Assembly (NCBI GenBank): GCA_910584575.1
Contig: CAJUBG010000004.1
Span: forward strand, 1-64,000
Length of the DNA: 64,000 nucleotides
Origin: an uncultured Dorea sp.
Lineage (GTDB): Bacteria > Bacillota > Clostridia > Lachnospirales > Lachnospiraceae
Direction of reading: 5' to 3'
A model generated the notes under the pieces. The model made no database searches. It was not told the origin of the DNA and was given only the letters and a program-made list of their open reading frames with translations. The position numbers and the translations under genes were made by a program. Shown here in pieces: positions 44,622 through 52,826 of the stretch (positions within the stretch are counted from its first letter, which is position 1; each line of letters begins with the position of its first letter).

Positions 44622-45758
44622 TTATTTGTAATCATCCCAATGTTCAAATAGATATTCAAACGGAGACATATCATTTTTATTGTAGTAATAAGTCCCCTTT
44701 GCCTCTTTAAAGTCGCGCAGCCATTCCGCCAGGCTGACCATACCTCCCTCTACGCGCTTGCCGTAATCAATGACTTCCGACATATCAGTAAAATCTTCAA
44801 ATTCCTTCTCTGCATCGTCAGCGATAAACCCATCCTCCATGGACTTAACCCAAAGATACGCAAGAGGCATACCTGCAACTGCGGAAGAATAATTCCATGC
44901 GGAAGCTCTGAAATTTATTTCCAAAAAATAATATGTATCATCTTGATCAATCAAAAATTCAACCTCAAAAATCCCCTCGAAGCCTATTTCAGAAAACATC
45001 GCTTCTAATCTGGAACGCATATCTGCATCCTTCATCATGGTTACATCATGATAAGGGCTGTAATATCCTTTAATCAGGTACTTCCATCTCAGCGTTGAGC
45101 CAATTAGCATCTGGGTTCCTTTATTAATTGTCAAGCCTTCGATTGCATATTCATTCTTCTTATTTACAAATTTTTGTATCTGTACAACTGAACCGGATAT
45201 TTTCTTTAAGGCGGCCTTTAATTCTTCTTCATTTTCACAGATATAAACATCCGACTTCCAGCTTCCCGAATTTGGAGAAATGTCTTTGGTTATAACTGGA
45301 TACTGGATATCCTCCGGAATCTCTCCTTTGCTGACTACCCAGGAATCAAGCACATGAAAACCGTGCTTCTTAGCTATATCAAGAATGTATTGCTTATTCA
45401 TAAATTCATTGATTCTTCCCTGTTTTCCTGCATTAAAAAATATAAATTTATCCTTTATTTCATCATAATGGAAATCAAAAAATCCCACTGATCTGTCATC
45501 AGAAAAGATTACATATGGCTTATGCTCTACTCCAAAGTTTCCATACTCTGAAATCAATAACTTATATCCTTCTTCAACGGAGTCCACATGATGGCATACC
45601 GAGATATATTTACTCAAACATGCACTTAGGCCCCCTCTCTTAACAGAGATATAAACCGGATTAATCCCGTTCTCGCCCAGACTTCTGATATGGCCAAGCG
45701 GATTATAATGCTCTAATGCAAATACAATTACTAAATGATCGTTATATTTGTTATTCAT
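44622..45758 (-). CDS. ATP-grasp ligase (operon 1)
   Basis: A 378-residue ATP-grasp enzyme with an N-terminal domain (VIVFALEHYNPLGHIRSLGE), ATP-binding YPVITKDISPNSGSW near 155, and the metal-binding YFLEINFRASAWNYSSAV near 275. It should couple a carboxylate to an amine on a sugar or peptide. Eight-base overlap with the sugar transferase gene. Same type of enzyme as in operon 2 but a different sequence. Confidence 0.85.
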   Translation of the reverse strand: MNNKYNDHLVIVFALEHYNPLGHIRSLGENGINPVYISVKRGGLSACLSKYISVCHHVDSVEEGYKLLISEYGNFGVEHKPYVIFSDDRSVGFFDFHYDEIKDKFIFFNAGKQGRINEFMNKQYILDIAKKHGFHVLDSWVVSKGEIPEDIQYPVITKDISPNSGSWKSDVYICENEEELKAALKKISGSVVQIQKFVNKKNEYAIEGLTINKGTQMLIGSTLRWKYLIKGYYSPYHDVTMMKDADMRSRLEAMFSEIGFEGIFEVEFLIDQDDTYYFLEINFRASAWNYSSAVAGMPLAYLWVKSMEDGFIADDAEKEFEDFTDMSEVIDYGKRVEGGMVSLAEWLRDFKEAKGTYYYNKNDMSPFEYLFEHWDDYK

Positions 45759-46392
45759 CTCTATTTTCCTCTTTATCTATTGCTTTTCTGATTTCTTCTT
45801 CTGAGATCTTTGGCGCTCTCAGAGAATCATCTGGTCTGCTGAAAGAAAATATTTTATATATGGTCAAAAAGAATATTTTGGCATCTAATGACAGCGACCA
45901 ATGTTCCACATAATAGAGATCAAACTGTGCCATCTTGGCTCTTGATGAACTTTTATCTTCATTCACACTTTCCCATCCAACGATTCCAGGTAAAATAGAT
46001 TGTCTCTTTTCTTGTTCACTTTTTGTCATTACAAGCATTTCTTTTGGAAGCAATGGCCTTGGACCAATAAAAGACATCTGACCAACCAATATATGGAGAA
46101 TTTGAGTCAGTTCATCTATATTGGTTTTCCGAATTAATTTCCCCCACCATTTAAGACGTTCTTCATCAGGAAGAAGTTCCCCATTTGCATTTTTTCTATT
46201 TGTCATTGTTCTAAGCTTCAGCATCGTGAACTCTTTACCTCTATATCCCACCCGTACTTGTCTAAAAATCGGCGAGGCTTCCGGCGAGCATATGAAGATA
46301 AACACACTCACTATTACGAGTAATGGAACAGCAGCTATTCCAAGTAAAATACCGAATACTAAATCAAATATTCTTTTGACAATTCTCGTCAT
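45751..46392 (-). CDS. Initiating undecaprenyl-phosphate sugar transferase (operon 1)
   Basis: A 213-residue PglC-type protein with one N-terminal membrane segment (~10-30), FTMLKLRTMTNRKNANGE, KTNIDELTQILHILVGQMSF and IGPRPLLP, then ILPGIVGWESVNE. It begins assembly of the operon 1 repeat. Four-base overlap with the PIG-L gene. Having its own initiator supports operon 1 making a separate polymer. Confidence 0.92.
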   Translation of the reverse strand: MTRIVKRIFDLVFGILLGIAAVPLLVIVSVFIFICSPEASPIFRQVRVGYRGKEFTMLKLRTMTNRKNANGELLPDEERLKWWGKLIRKTNIDELTQILHILVGQMSFIGPRPLLPKEMLVMTKSEQEKRQSILPGIVGWESVNEDKSSSRAKMAQFDLYYVEHWSLSLDAKIFFLTIYKIFSFSRPDDSLRAPKISEEEIRKAIDKEENRDE

Positions 46393-47066
46393 ATTAATCC
46401 TCTCTTAAATGCACATTCAAAAGCTTCTGCATAATTACAGCCGGCTTGGGCTCCACGATACGCGGCTAAACCTTTCAAAGCTTCTTTTGAGCGTGGATGA
46501 GGATACGGATTCATAACTCCCTTATATGCAGAAAGAGCCTTAATTTTAATCACAACACCCTCCTTGCCAATCTCTACAAAATAATTTGGTGCAAAGCGAT
46601 TAGCAGATGTATCGAACGACCATTCGGTAGAAGATGGCACTTCCATATAGAGAAGCTCTTTAAGAGTCGGAATATTCTCTCTCCTTTGGAATAAACGGCA
46701 TGCAGCCTGGACAGCATAAGAAGTCATTACATGATCGTTATTTGTATCCGACGAGTGATGGGTGATGATAGCTTCCGCATTCCAATCCTCGATACACTTT
46801 TCAATAAATTGAACTAATTCTAAATGAGAGACTGTGTTCATCTTAATATTTGGGAAATTCGCATGAAAAGTTTTTTCCACACCCAAAAGTGATAATGCTT
46901 CATCTTCATCAGCCGATAATGAGCAAGACAAATTTCTTCTTGCAGCCGCCTGAGAGACCATAATTGCTACTGCGACTTTATGACCGTTATCTATCAATTT
47001 ATGTATTGTCGCGCCAGCGCCTAAAACTTCATCATCTGGATGAGCTACGACTACTAAATAATTCAT
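46389..47066 (-). CDS. PIG-L-type (LmbE) zinc deacetylase
   Basis: A 225-residue protein with VVVAHPDDEVLGAGAT at the N-terminus (zinc and catalytic Asp) and ITHHSSDTNNDHVMTSYA near 115 (zinc His). PIG-L enzymes remove N-acetyl groups from sugar derivatives. Here it probably deacetylates a lipid- or nucleotide-linked amino sugar so that the ATP-grasp enzyme can modify it; that is inference. ATG 47064-47066 follows GGGAGG. Confidence 0.9.
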   Translation of the reverse strand: MNYLVVVAHPDDEVLGAGATIHKLIDNGHKVAVAIMVSQAAARRNLSCSLSADEDEALSLLGVEKTFHANFPNIKMNTVSHLELVQFIEKCIEDWNAEAIITHHSSDTNNDHVMTSYAVQAACRLFQRRENIPTLKELLYMEVPSSTEWSFDTSANRFAPNYFVEIGKEGVVIKIKALSAYKGVMNPYPHPRSKEALKGLAAYRGAQAGCNYAEAFECAFKRGLI

Positions 47067-47151
47067 AAATACTTTCCTCCCACCCCTTAAAGCTTCCTGC
47101 AATTAATTTAACAATAAAAAATTTTCCACAAAAATAAGAAGGTCTCCCTTC

Positions 47152-47673
47152 TTACCCAACTTCTCTATCTTCCTTAAGCTTAATTCCCAGATAAATCTTT
47201 CTCTTTTCTCCTAGGAATTCCTGCTCAACACAGACATATCGCTTACGAAGTCTCTGCCTTACAACATGCCTCAGATACACTCCTACTGCTCCTTCCGCAT
47301 TAATAATCGTCCCTTCTCCATCCACTTCTACCAGAGAACGCTTCACCACATGATCTTCATCTTGTACGTTTTTCAAAAACAGTTCTTCTTCCTTCGATAC
47401 ACTGAAAAATGTATCCTCCTGATCATTCAGTAGTTTTGTAAGCCTGGGGACACGTTTTAACTCAAAAAAAAGTTTTTTTGGTTCTTCTGTCACCACAAAG
47501 ATATATGCAGGAAATAAAGGACGGAGAAATATTTCATATTCATTTCCTATTTTTCTGACACATTCTCTATTCATACAGAAACATTCATCATAATATTTCT
47601 TTGGAATCATCTTTTCGATCAACTCTACCAGTTTACATTCGCCACCGGTCTGAGTTTGAATTACATACCACAT
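47152..47673 (-). CDS. loaP: Second NusG/LoaP-type antiterminator (copy B2)
   Basis: A 173-residue NusG paralogue starting MWYVIQTQTGGECKLVELIE. NGN residues include LFPAYIFVVTEEPKKL near 65; the KOW-like part reads IINAEGAVGVYLRHVVRQ then RLRKRYVCVEQEF. It matches copy B1 better than the A copies. Unlike operon 2, 170 bp separate it from copy A2, and it has its own AGGTG site and ATG. Confidence 0.9.
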   Translation of the reverse strand: MWYVIQTQTGGECKLVELIEKMIPKKYYDECFCMNRECVRKIGNEYEIFLRPLFPAYIFVVTEEPKKLFFELKRVPRLTKLLNDQEDTFFSVSKEEELFLKNVQDEDHVVKRSLVEVDGEGTIINAEGAVGVYLRHVVRQRLRKRYVCVEQEFLGEKRKIYLGIKLKEDREVG

Positions 47674-47843
47674 ATCATCACCTCTTTATACCTAAAAATA
47701 GGGTATGCTTCGCCATATTCACAGCTTTAAAAGCTCTGAACCCTTAATTTTTTACCTATCATTATTACAGACCCCCACCAAATCATGGCACTGACCACAA
47801 CTCGGTTTTCTGGCTCTGTTTTTCTAAATATTTTTTAGTATTC
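47674..47843 (-). promoter_or_regulatory. Leader between loaP A2 and loaP B2
   Basis: 170 bp without a gene. Small dyads are visible on the minus strand (GAGCTTTTAAAGCT, and ATACC...GGTAT just before the ribosome-binding site). Operon 2 has no such spacer. It could hold an RNA structure read by LoaP A2 or a promoter for the rest of the operon, but nothing definite is seen. Confidence 0.35.
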
Positions 47844-48350
47844 CTAACTTTTTTCTACAATTTCAAGTCCTGCAAATATACTTCCTGAGGCAGAACTTTC
47901 TGGCACCTCTAGCCGCGCCAGACGTTTATGCCTGTCAATCCGGCTGATTCTTCCCTCCATTCCGCACAAAGGACCTTCTGTAATTCGGGTAACACCATTC
48001 GTAATTACTCCCTTTGACATTCTCAGATGGTGATCATGTCCGCATAAAGACTGTAAGAATGTTTCCTCCCTCTTTTGCACATGGAGAAGTGCCCCAGACT
48101 CCTTGAGTAGTTCTGCACCTCCTCCATATTGCATTATCTCCCCTTCCAGTGCTTCTTCGTCATCGCTCTCCAGAAACACGTAATCCGGAAACATCAACTT
48201 TTTTTCCATACGCCACTCACCTTGAAACTTACGCATTCTGTCATAAGTAAAAATAAACACGTCTTTCAAGGTTGTTTTTGATAAATTTCTTCTGCATGTA
48301 TCCAGGATTTTCCATTCTTTTTGCTTTGGACAATGAAGTAGATACCAGAT
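47844..48350 (-). CDS. loaP: First NusG/LoaP-type antiterminator (copy A2), apparent AUC start
   Basis: A ~168-residue NusG paralogue heading operon 1, homologous to copy A1: NGN start WYLLHCPKQKEWKILDTC, LMFPDYVFLE near 57, KOW region ITEGPLCGMEGRISRIDRHK. The codon before the conserved W-Y is ATC (48348-48350), six bases after AGAAGGG (48357-48363 on the plus strand). Reading back in this frame to the stop near 48531 there is no ATG, GTG, CTG or TTG. The next possible start downstream would delete 27 residues of the NGN fold. Expression should depend on switch 2 flipping. Confidence 0.83.
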   Translation of the reverse strand: MWYLLHCPKQKEWKILDTCRRNLSKTTLKDVFIFTYDRMRKFQGEWRMEKKLMFPDYVFLESDDEEALEGEIMQYGGGAELLKESGALLHVQKREETFLQSLCGHDHHLRMSKGVITNGVTRITEGPLCGMEGRISRIDRHKRLARLEVPESSASGSIFAGLEIVEKS

Positions 48351-48356
48351 AATAAT

Positions 48357-48363
48357 CCCTTCT
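48357..48363 (-). promoter_or_regulatory. Ribosome-binding site deciding the AUC start of loaP A2
   Basis: AGAAGGG on the minus strand, six bases before the AUC codon at 48350-48348, exactly as at loaP A1. Confidence 0.8.
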
Positions 48364-48393
48364 TTCGTAGAGTAAACTACTCTGCGAATTTTT
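48364..48393 (-). repeat. Left inverted repeat of switch 2
   Basis: On the plus strand it begins TTCGTAGAGTAAACTACTCT. It matches the reverse complement of 48568-48597 at 28 of 30 positions and folds into a hairpin followed by T7 on the plus strand. Confidence 0.88.
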
Positions 48394-48521
48394 TTAGATA
48401 GATCTAATCCAAAAATACAGACAATATATCTATATATATTAAAAAGTTTGAATTTTTCTCTGCTATTTTTTTGAAGTTTCTTGTAAATTATGCCAAAAAG
48501 GATATAAAAGAGATTTAGGTA

Positions 48522-48550
48522 TTGAATTATTTATTTTAGATGGTTATAAT
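48522..48550 (+). promoter_or_regulatory. SigA-type promoter inside switch 2
   Basis: TTGAAT (48522-48527) and TATAAT (48545-48550), spacing 17 bp. Points right, away from the operon. Confidence 0.88.
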
Positions 48551-48567
48551 AGATATGCTGTTTAAAG

Positions 48568-48597
48568 AAAAATTCGCAGAATAGTTTACTCTGCGAA
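48568..48597 (+). repeat. Right inverted repeat of switch 2
   Basis: Begins AAAAATTCGCAGA and ends TTTACTCTGCGAA; partner of 48364-48393. Confidence 0.88.
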
Positions 48598-48604
48598 TTT
48601 TTTT
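48568..48604 (+). terminator. Intrinsic terminator built on the right repeat of switch 2
   Basis: AAAAATTCGCAGA pairs exactly with TCTGCGAATTTTT (13 bp) around a nine-base loop, ending in seven T. It would stop the rightward OFF transcript after ~50 nt. Confidence 0.88.
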
Positions 48605-48670
48605 ACTGTGTAGACATACCACACCTTATATATAATGTTTTCAGTTCATAAATCTTCACAAAATATCGAG

Positions 48671-49468
48671 TTACCTACGCTCAGCGCTCTCCACCAAATC
48701 TCCAAACACCGGTGTCGCAAGTCCGAACCCGCCTGCAACCGTCATAATCTGCCCCGTCGTAAACGCCGAATCATCACTTGCAAAATATACAACCGCCGCC
48801 GCAATCTCCTCCGGCAGACCCATTCTGCGAATCGGCGTATGCTTAAGGAACAAATCCCTGAAATTATCCGTCAGATTATTCTGAACCGCATCCGTCGCCG
48901 TCATTCCCGGCAGCACCGCATTACAGCGGATATTGTGGCGCGCCTCGTGAACGGCTGTCAGCTTCGTCATATAATTAATCGCCGCCTTGCTGGTTCCATA
49001 AGCAACCTGTGAGATATCCGGCACCTGTCCGCCTACGGAGGAAATATTGATAATGCTTCCGCCGCCTGTCTCTGCCATATGCTTAACCGCCGCCTGAGAC
49101 GCAATAAATACACTCTTTAAATTAATATTCACGGTATTGATAAATACCTCAACATCCGTATGTGCAAGATCCAGATCCTCTCTCGGATTAGAAGTACCGA
49201 AGTTATTAACCAGAACATCGATACGTCCCTCTTTTTCCACCACTTCCTCCACCATAGTAGAGAAGGTTTCTTCCTTTGTCGCATCGTTGTATACGTATTT
49301 TACGTTTCCGCCCTCCGCATTCAACTCGTCTGCAACTGATTTTGCAAGCTCAAGATTCCTTGCCGCCATGTAAACCGTTGCGCCTTCTTTCGCACATGCC
49401 TTCACCGTTGCAAGTCCAATTCCCCTAGTTGACGCTGTAATTAATACTACTTTACCTTTTAATCTCAT
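48671..49468 (-). CDS. Probable bile-acid 7-alpha-hydroxysteroid dehydrogenase (SDR)
   Basis: A 265-residue classical SDR: cofactor loop TASTRGIGLATVKACAKEG (residues ~11-30), VNNFG near 90, catalytic Ser in INISSVGG and YGTSKAAINYM near 158. The VYMAARN, VLVNNFGTSNP, NIRCNAVLPGMTATDAVQ and C-terminal GGFGLATPVFGDL segments match, from memory, the clostridial NADP-dependent 7-alpha-HSDHs, notably that of C. scindens. It would oxidise the 7-alpha-hydroxyl of cholic-type bile acids in the cytoplasm. It is a single gene with its own promoter. A fatty-acid-type ketoreductase is the less likely alternative. Confidence 0.78.
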   Translation of the reverse strand: MRLKGKVVLITASTRGIGLATVKACAKEGATVYMAARNLELAKSVADELNAEGGNVKYVYNDATKEETFSTMVEEVVEKEGRIDVLVNNFGTSNPREDLDLAHTDVEVFINTVNINLKSVFIASQAAVKHMAETGGGSIINISSVGGQVPDISQVAYGTSKAAINYMTKLTAVHEARHNIRCNAVLPGMTATDAVQNNLTDNFRDLFLKHTPIRRMGLPEEIAAAVVYFASDDSAFTTGQIMTVAGGFGLATPVFGDLVESAERR

Positions 49469-49587
49469 ACATGAACCTCCTGTAAACTTTTTTGCGGCTT
49501 CTAAGCCTTCTTCCGCACATCATCTTTTGACTTACTCCTATGTGGCAGCTATCCGCCCATCACCTCAGAGCTGTCCTGTTCATGTAT

Positions 49588-49616
49588 ATTCTATCCTCTT
49601 TCTCCAAATTAATCAA
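49588..49616 (-). promoter_or_regulatory. Promoter of the hydroxysteroid dehydrogenase gene
   Basis: On the minus strand TTGATT and TAGAAT are 17 bp apart, leaving a leader of about 110 nt before the start codon, which follows AGGAGGTTC. Confidence 0.7.
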
Positions 49617-49694
49617 TAATATTGGAACAAATGCAGGATTTTGCGGTAATTTGTCTGATAAATAGAAAGACTTTACTCCCCATATGTCAACAGC

Positions 49695-51689
49695 CTATTT
49701 GCTCAGCTCTCGGTAATGCCCTTCCTTCTCATACTCCGTCGTAAACCCGTCGTCCTCATAGAGCACATACTTCGCACCCGCAAAGCCAATCATTTCCGGA
49801 CGCGTAGTATCCAACTCCTCCACACATTTCGCAGCCTTCACCAAAGGAATACATCTTTCCTGCCTGATAAACAACGGAACCTCGTCAAGAGCTACCTCCA
49901 CAAAATGATGCCCCTTCTCCAGAATTTCTTCCGTATACTGCCCTTCCTTCGTGAACTTCACCAGCATCATTCTCTCCGGCAGATAGACATACCGTCCCTT
50001 TGCATTCTGGGTATACACAGGCGCAATCATCGCCTCGTCTCCAAGCATTACCTGATCCTCCACATTTGCCGCAAAAGAGTCCTTTGGATAAACAAACGCC
50101 AAGGGTTTGAAATAAAGCTCATCATTTAACGCCGCCTTCATATACTCGCTGTACAGATAAGGAATTAACCGATACCTTGTCTCAATGATACCCCGGAAAT
50201 CCTCCACACCCTCAAACTGGTACGCCTCCTGGTCCCTGGTTCCCATTGCCGCATGATTACGCATAAGCGGTGTAAACACCCCAAGAGCCATCCACCGAAG
50301 CACCAAATCTCTGGTAGCATCCGCATCAAACCCACCCAAATCTGCGCCTGCGTACAGGAAGCCGCACATGTTCAGCGACGGCATCATTTTCAGATTCAAC
50401 AGGATATGAGACCACCAGGACTTATTGTCCCCTGTCCAGATTCCGCCGTAGCGGTGCATCCCCACATAAGATGAACGCGAGAACAGCAGAAGCCTTTTAT
50501 TTGGGGCAATCTCCTTAAAAGCCTCCCCTGCCGCCCTGGTCATATTATAGCCATAAAGGTTATGCACCTTGTCATGGCGTATCCGTTTCCCATCCACACA
50601 ATGATAAAACCGGCTGTAATCTGCCGGAGAATTGGAAATGCCCGTTACCTTTTCCAATTCCTCCATAGGAAGCCTCTCCACATCCTCCCCCGCATACTTG
50701 CGAAGGGTGGCAAGCAGCTCGTCCATGCCTTCGCGGGAATAGAAAATCGCCGGCTCATTCATATCATTCCAGAAGCCCTCTATCCCCTGCTCGATTAAGA
50801 GCCGGTACTTACCGCCAAACCATCTACGCGCATCCTGATTGAGCACATCCGGAAAATGTGTATCGCCAGGCCATACAGCCGCCACAAATTCGCTGCCATC
50901 CTCCCGTTTACAGAAATAGCCCTTCTCCACGCCCTCGTCGTACACCGGATAGCCCTTCTCCACCTTCACGCCTGCGTCAATAATCGGAACCATGCGGATT
51001 CCATTTTTGCGCATCCCCTGTACAAACCCAGGAAAATCGGGGAAATTTTCTTTATTTACGGTAAAATCCTTATAATCCTCCATATAGTCAATATCCATGT
51101 AAATCATGTCAATGGGGATGTCGTTCCTTCGGTAACCCTCCGCGACTTTGAGGAAATCCTCTCTCGTCCTATATCCCCAACGGCTCTGCCCGAACCCGAA
51201 GGCAAACTTCGGCGGGATATAGCTTCTGCCAATCATCTTGCGGAACTGCTTCACAATGTCATAGGCCGAGTCTCCCTCAATCACATAAAGGTACAAATCT
51301 GCCGCCTCACAGCTCACCTTAAGAAGCTCTGACCTTGTATATCCAATATCAAATGTAAGCTTTGCCGGATAATCAAAGAACAATCCGAAATTCTTATCCC
51401 CAGATACCACGATAAAATTGTGCGCGCCATACAGGGAACGCTTATCCTCCGTGTGGTTGGGCTGATCCGTACAATTACTGATATAGCAGTATCCCCTCTT
51501 ATTCAGCCCTCTGTTCGCCTCGCCCAGGCCATAGACAATATCCTCCTCTGCCATCTTATAAGAAAATGTAAAACCGTCCTTTAAAGAAACCTGTCCCATT
51601 TCAAGAGCTTCCTGTCCCCTCTCTGCCGCCATCTCCGTAACGACAGCTTCCGTTTCAAAGGGTTCTCCATACACATATTTTCGTATCAT
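49695..51689 (-). CDS. GH31 alpha-glucosidase/xylosidase
   Basis: A 664-residue glycoside hydrolase. The N-terminal beta-sandwich (~1-160) is followed by a barrel with IDMIYMDIDYMEDYKDFTVN, the catalytic nucleophile in FWNDMNEPAIF near 295 and the acid/base region GGIWTGDNKSWW near 410. A C-terminal sandwich ends the protein. It cleaves alpha-linked glucose or xylose from oligosaccharides. No signal peptide, so it acts in the cytoplasm. Single gene. Confidence 0.95.
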   Translation of the reverse strand: MIRKYVYGEPFETEAVVTEMAAERGQEALEMGQVSLKDGFTFSYKMAEEDIVYGLGEANRGLNKRGYCYISNCTDQPNHTEDKRSLYGAHNFIVVSGDKNFGLFFDYPAKLTFDIGYTRSELLKVSCEAADLYLYVIEGDSAYDIVKQFRKMIGRSYIPPKFAFGFGQSRWGYRTREDFLKVAEGYRRNDIPIDMIYMDIDYMEDYKDFTVNKENFPDFPGFVQGMRKNGIRMVPIIDAGVKVEKGYPVYDEGVEKGYFCKREDGSEFVAAVWPGDTHFPDVLNQDARRWFGGKYRLLIEQGIEGFWNDMNEPAIFYSREGMDELLATLRKYAGEDVERLPMEELEKVTGISNSPADYSRFYHCVDGKRIRHDKVHNLYGYNMTRAAGEAFKEIAPNKRLLLFSRSSYVGMHRYGGIWTGDNKSWWSHILLNLKMMPSLNMCGFLYAGADLGGFDADATRDLVLRWMALGVFTPLMRNHAAMGTRDQEAYQFEGVEDFRGIIETRYRLIPYLYSEYMKAALNDELYFKPLAFVYPKDSFAANVEDQVMLGDEAMIAPVYTQNAKGRYVYLPERMMLVKFTKEGQYTEEILEKGHHFVEVALDEVPLFIRQERCIPLVKAAKCVEELDTTRPEMIGFAGAKYVLYEDDGFTTEYEKEGHYRELSK

Positions 51690-51793
51690 ACCTTGCCTGC
51701 CTCCTTGTTCCCATCTTTTGGACTCTATTATATTATAATTTCCCCATACTTTCTAACGCTATCCATACAATAAACGATACTTTTTTGACTTTT

Positions 51794-52708
51794 TTACGCT
51801 TGTTCTGCCCCGTTCGCCTTCTCCGGTAGCTGCGCCAGGATAATGGCCGCAAACATCAGCACACATCCCAGAGACTCCCGCATAGAAAGCCGTTCTCCCA
51901 ACACAACCCATCCTGCTAGCACAGAGAAACAGGACTCAAGGCTTAAGATCAACGACGCAATCGCCGGATTCATATTTTTCTGGCCGATAATCTGCAAAGT
52001 ATACGCCACGCCGCAGGAAAGCACTCCCGCATACAAAAGAGGCATCCATCCGGCTGCCATTGCCCCTATTTTGGGCGTCTCCAACAAAAGCATAAAGGGC
52101 AGGGACGCAATCCCGCAAACAAAGAACTGGATACAGGACATCTTAACCCCGTCTACCTTGGGTGAAAAATAGTCAATCACAAGAATATGTACGGAAAATA
52201 CCAACGCGCAGACAAAGATTAGCAAATCCCCTTTTCCAACGGTAAATTTCTCCGTCATACACAGAAAATACAAACCGGCAAGAGCCATGACAACCGCCGC
52301 CCACACCTTAACCCCTGTCTTTTTCTTAAGAAATATACCAAGCACAGGGACAATCACAATATAGCAGGCGGTTATAAATCCCGCCTTTCCCGCCGTGGTA
52401 TACTGGATTCCCACCTGCTGAAGGCTGCTGGCAGCAAACAAAAGCAACCCGCAGGCAATCCCGCCAAACACCAGATTCTTTCTGTCCTCACGGATATTCC
52501 CGCCGCCGGCTTTGCTTTCTCCATTGCCCTTTTTATTCAACATCTTAAGAAGCGCAATACACGGAAGCAGCGCCACTCCTCCAATCAGGCTTCTGACTCC
52601 GTTGAAGGTAAATGGCTCTAGATAATCCATTCCCACACTCTGAGCCACAAACGCCGTTCCCCAGATAAATGCGGTCAATACCAATATCAATGCATTCTTT
52701 GTTTTCAT
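51794..52708 (-). CDS. EamA/DMT-family transporter
   Basis: A 304-residue membrane protein with ten hydrophobic spans in two EamA repeats (ALILVLTAFIWGTAFVAQ at the start; GDLLIFVCALVFSVHILVID at the middle). Such carriers export metabolites or take up drugs and amino acids. Substrate unknown. ATG 52706-52708 follows GAGGTGG. Confidence 0.92.
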   Translation of the reverse strand: MKTKNALILVLTAFIWGTAFVAQSVGMDYLEPFTFNGVRSLIGGVALLPCIALLKMLNKKGNGESKAGGGNIREDRKNLVFGGIACGLLLFAASSLQQVGIQYTTAGKAGFITACYIVIVPVLGIFLKKKTGVKVWAAVVMALAGLYFLCMTEKFTVGKGDLLIFVCALVFSVHILVIDYFSPKVDGVKMSCIQFFVCGIASLPFMLLLETPKIGAMAAGWMPLLYAGVLSCGVAYTLQIIGQKNMNPAIASLILSLESCFSVLAGWVVLGERLSMRESLGCVLMFAAIILAQLPEKANGAEQA

Positions 52709-52826
52709 TTTCTCATACCACCTCACAAAATTCTTGAGAGCCGCCACAGTTATCCTTGACAGTCCCCTAACACAAGCCTTACTATTATAGCATACCTTAA
52801 ATCATCTGTCATCATGGGAGATTCGC

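Larger units (their letters stand above)
48364..48597. promoter_or_regulatory. Invertible promoter switch of operon 1 (OFF as read)
   Basis: Inverted repeats of 30 bp with two mismatches (48364-48393 and 48568-48597) flank 174 bp that hold a consensus promoter pointing right, away from loaP A2. After inversion the -10 box would lie 60 bp before the AUC codon, within one base of switch 1. The promoter and flanks are homologous to switch 1 while the repeats differ slightly in the centre. This fills most of the 48351-48670 gap; no gene lies there. Confidence 0.85.
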
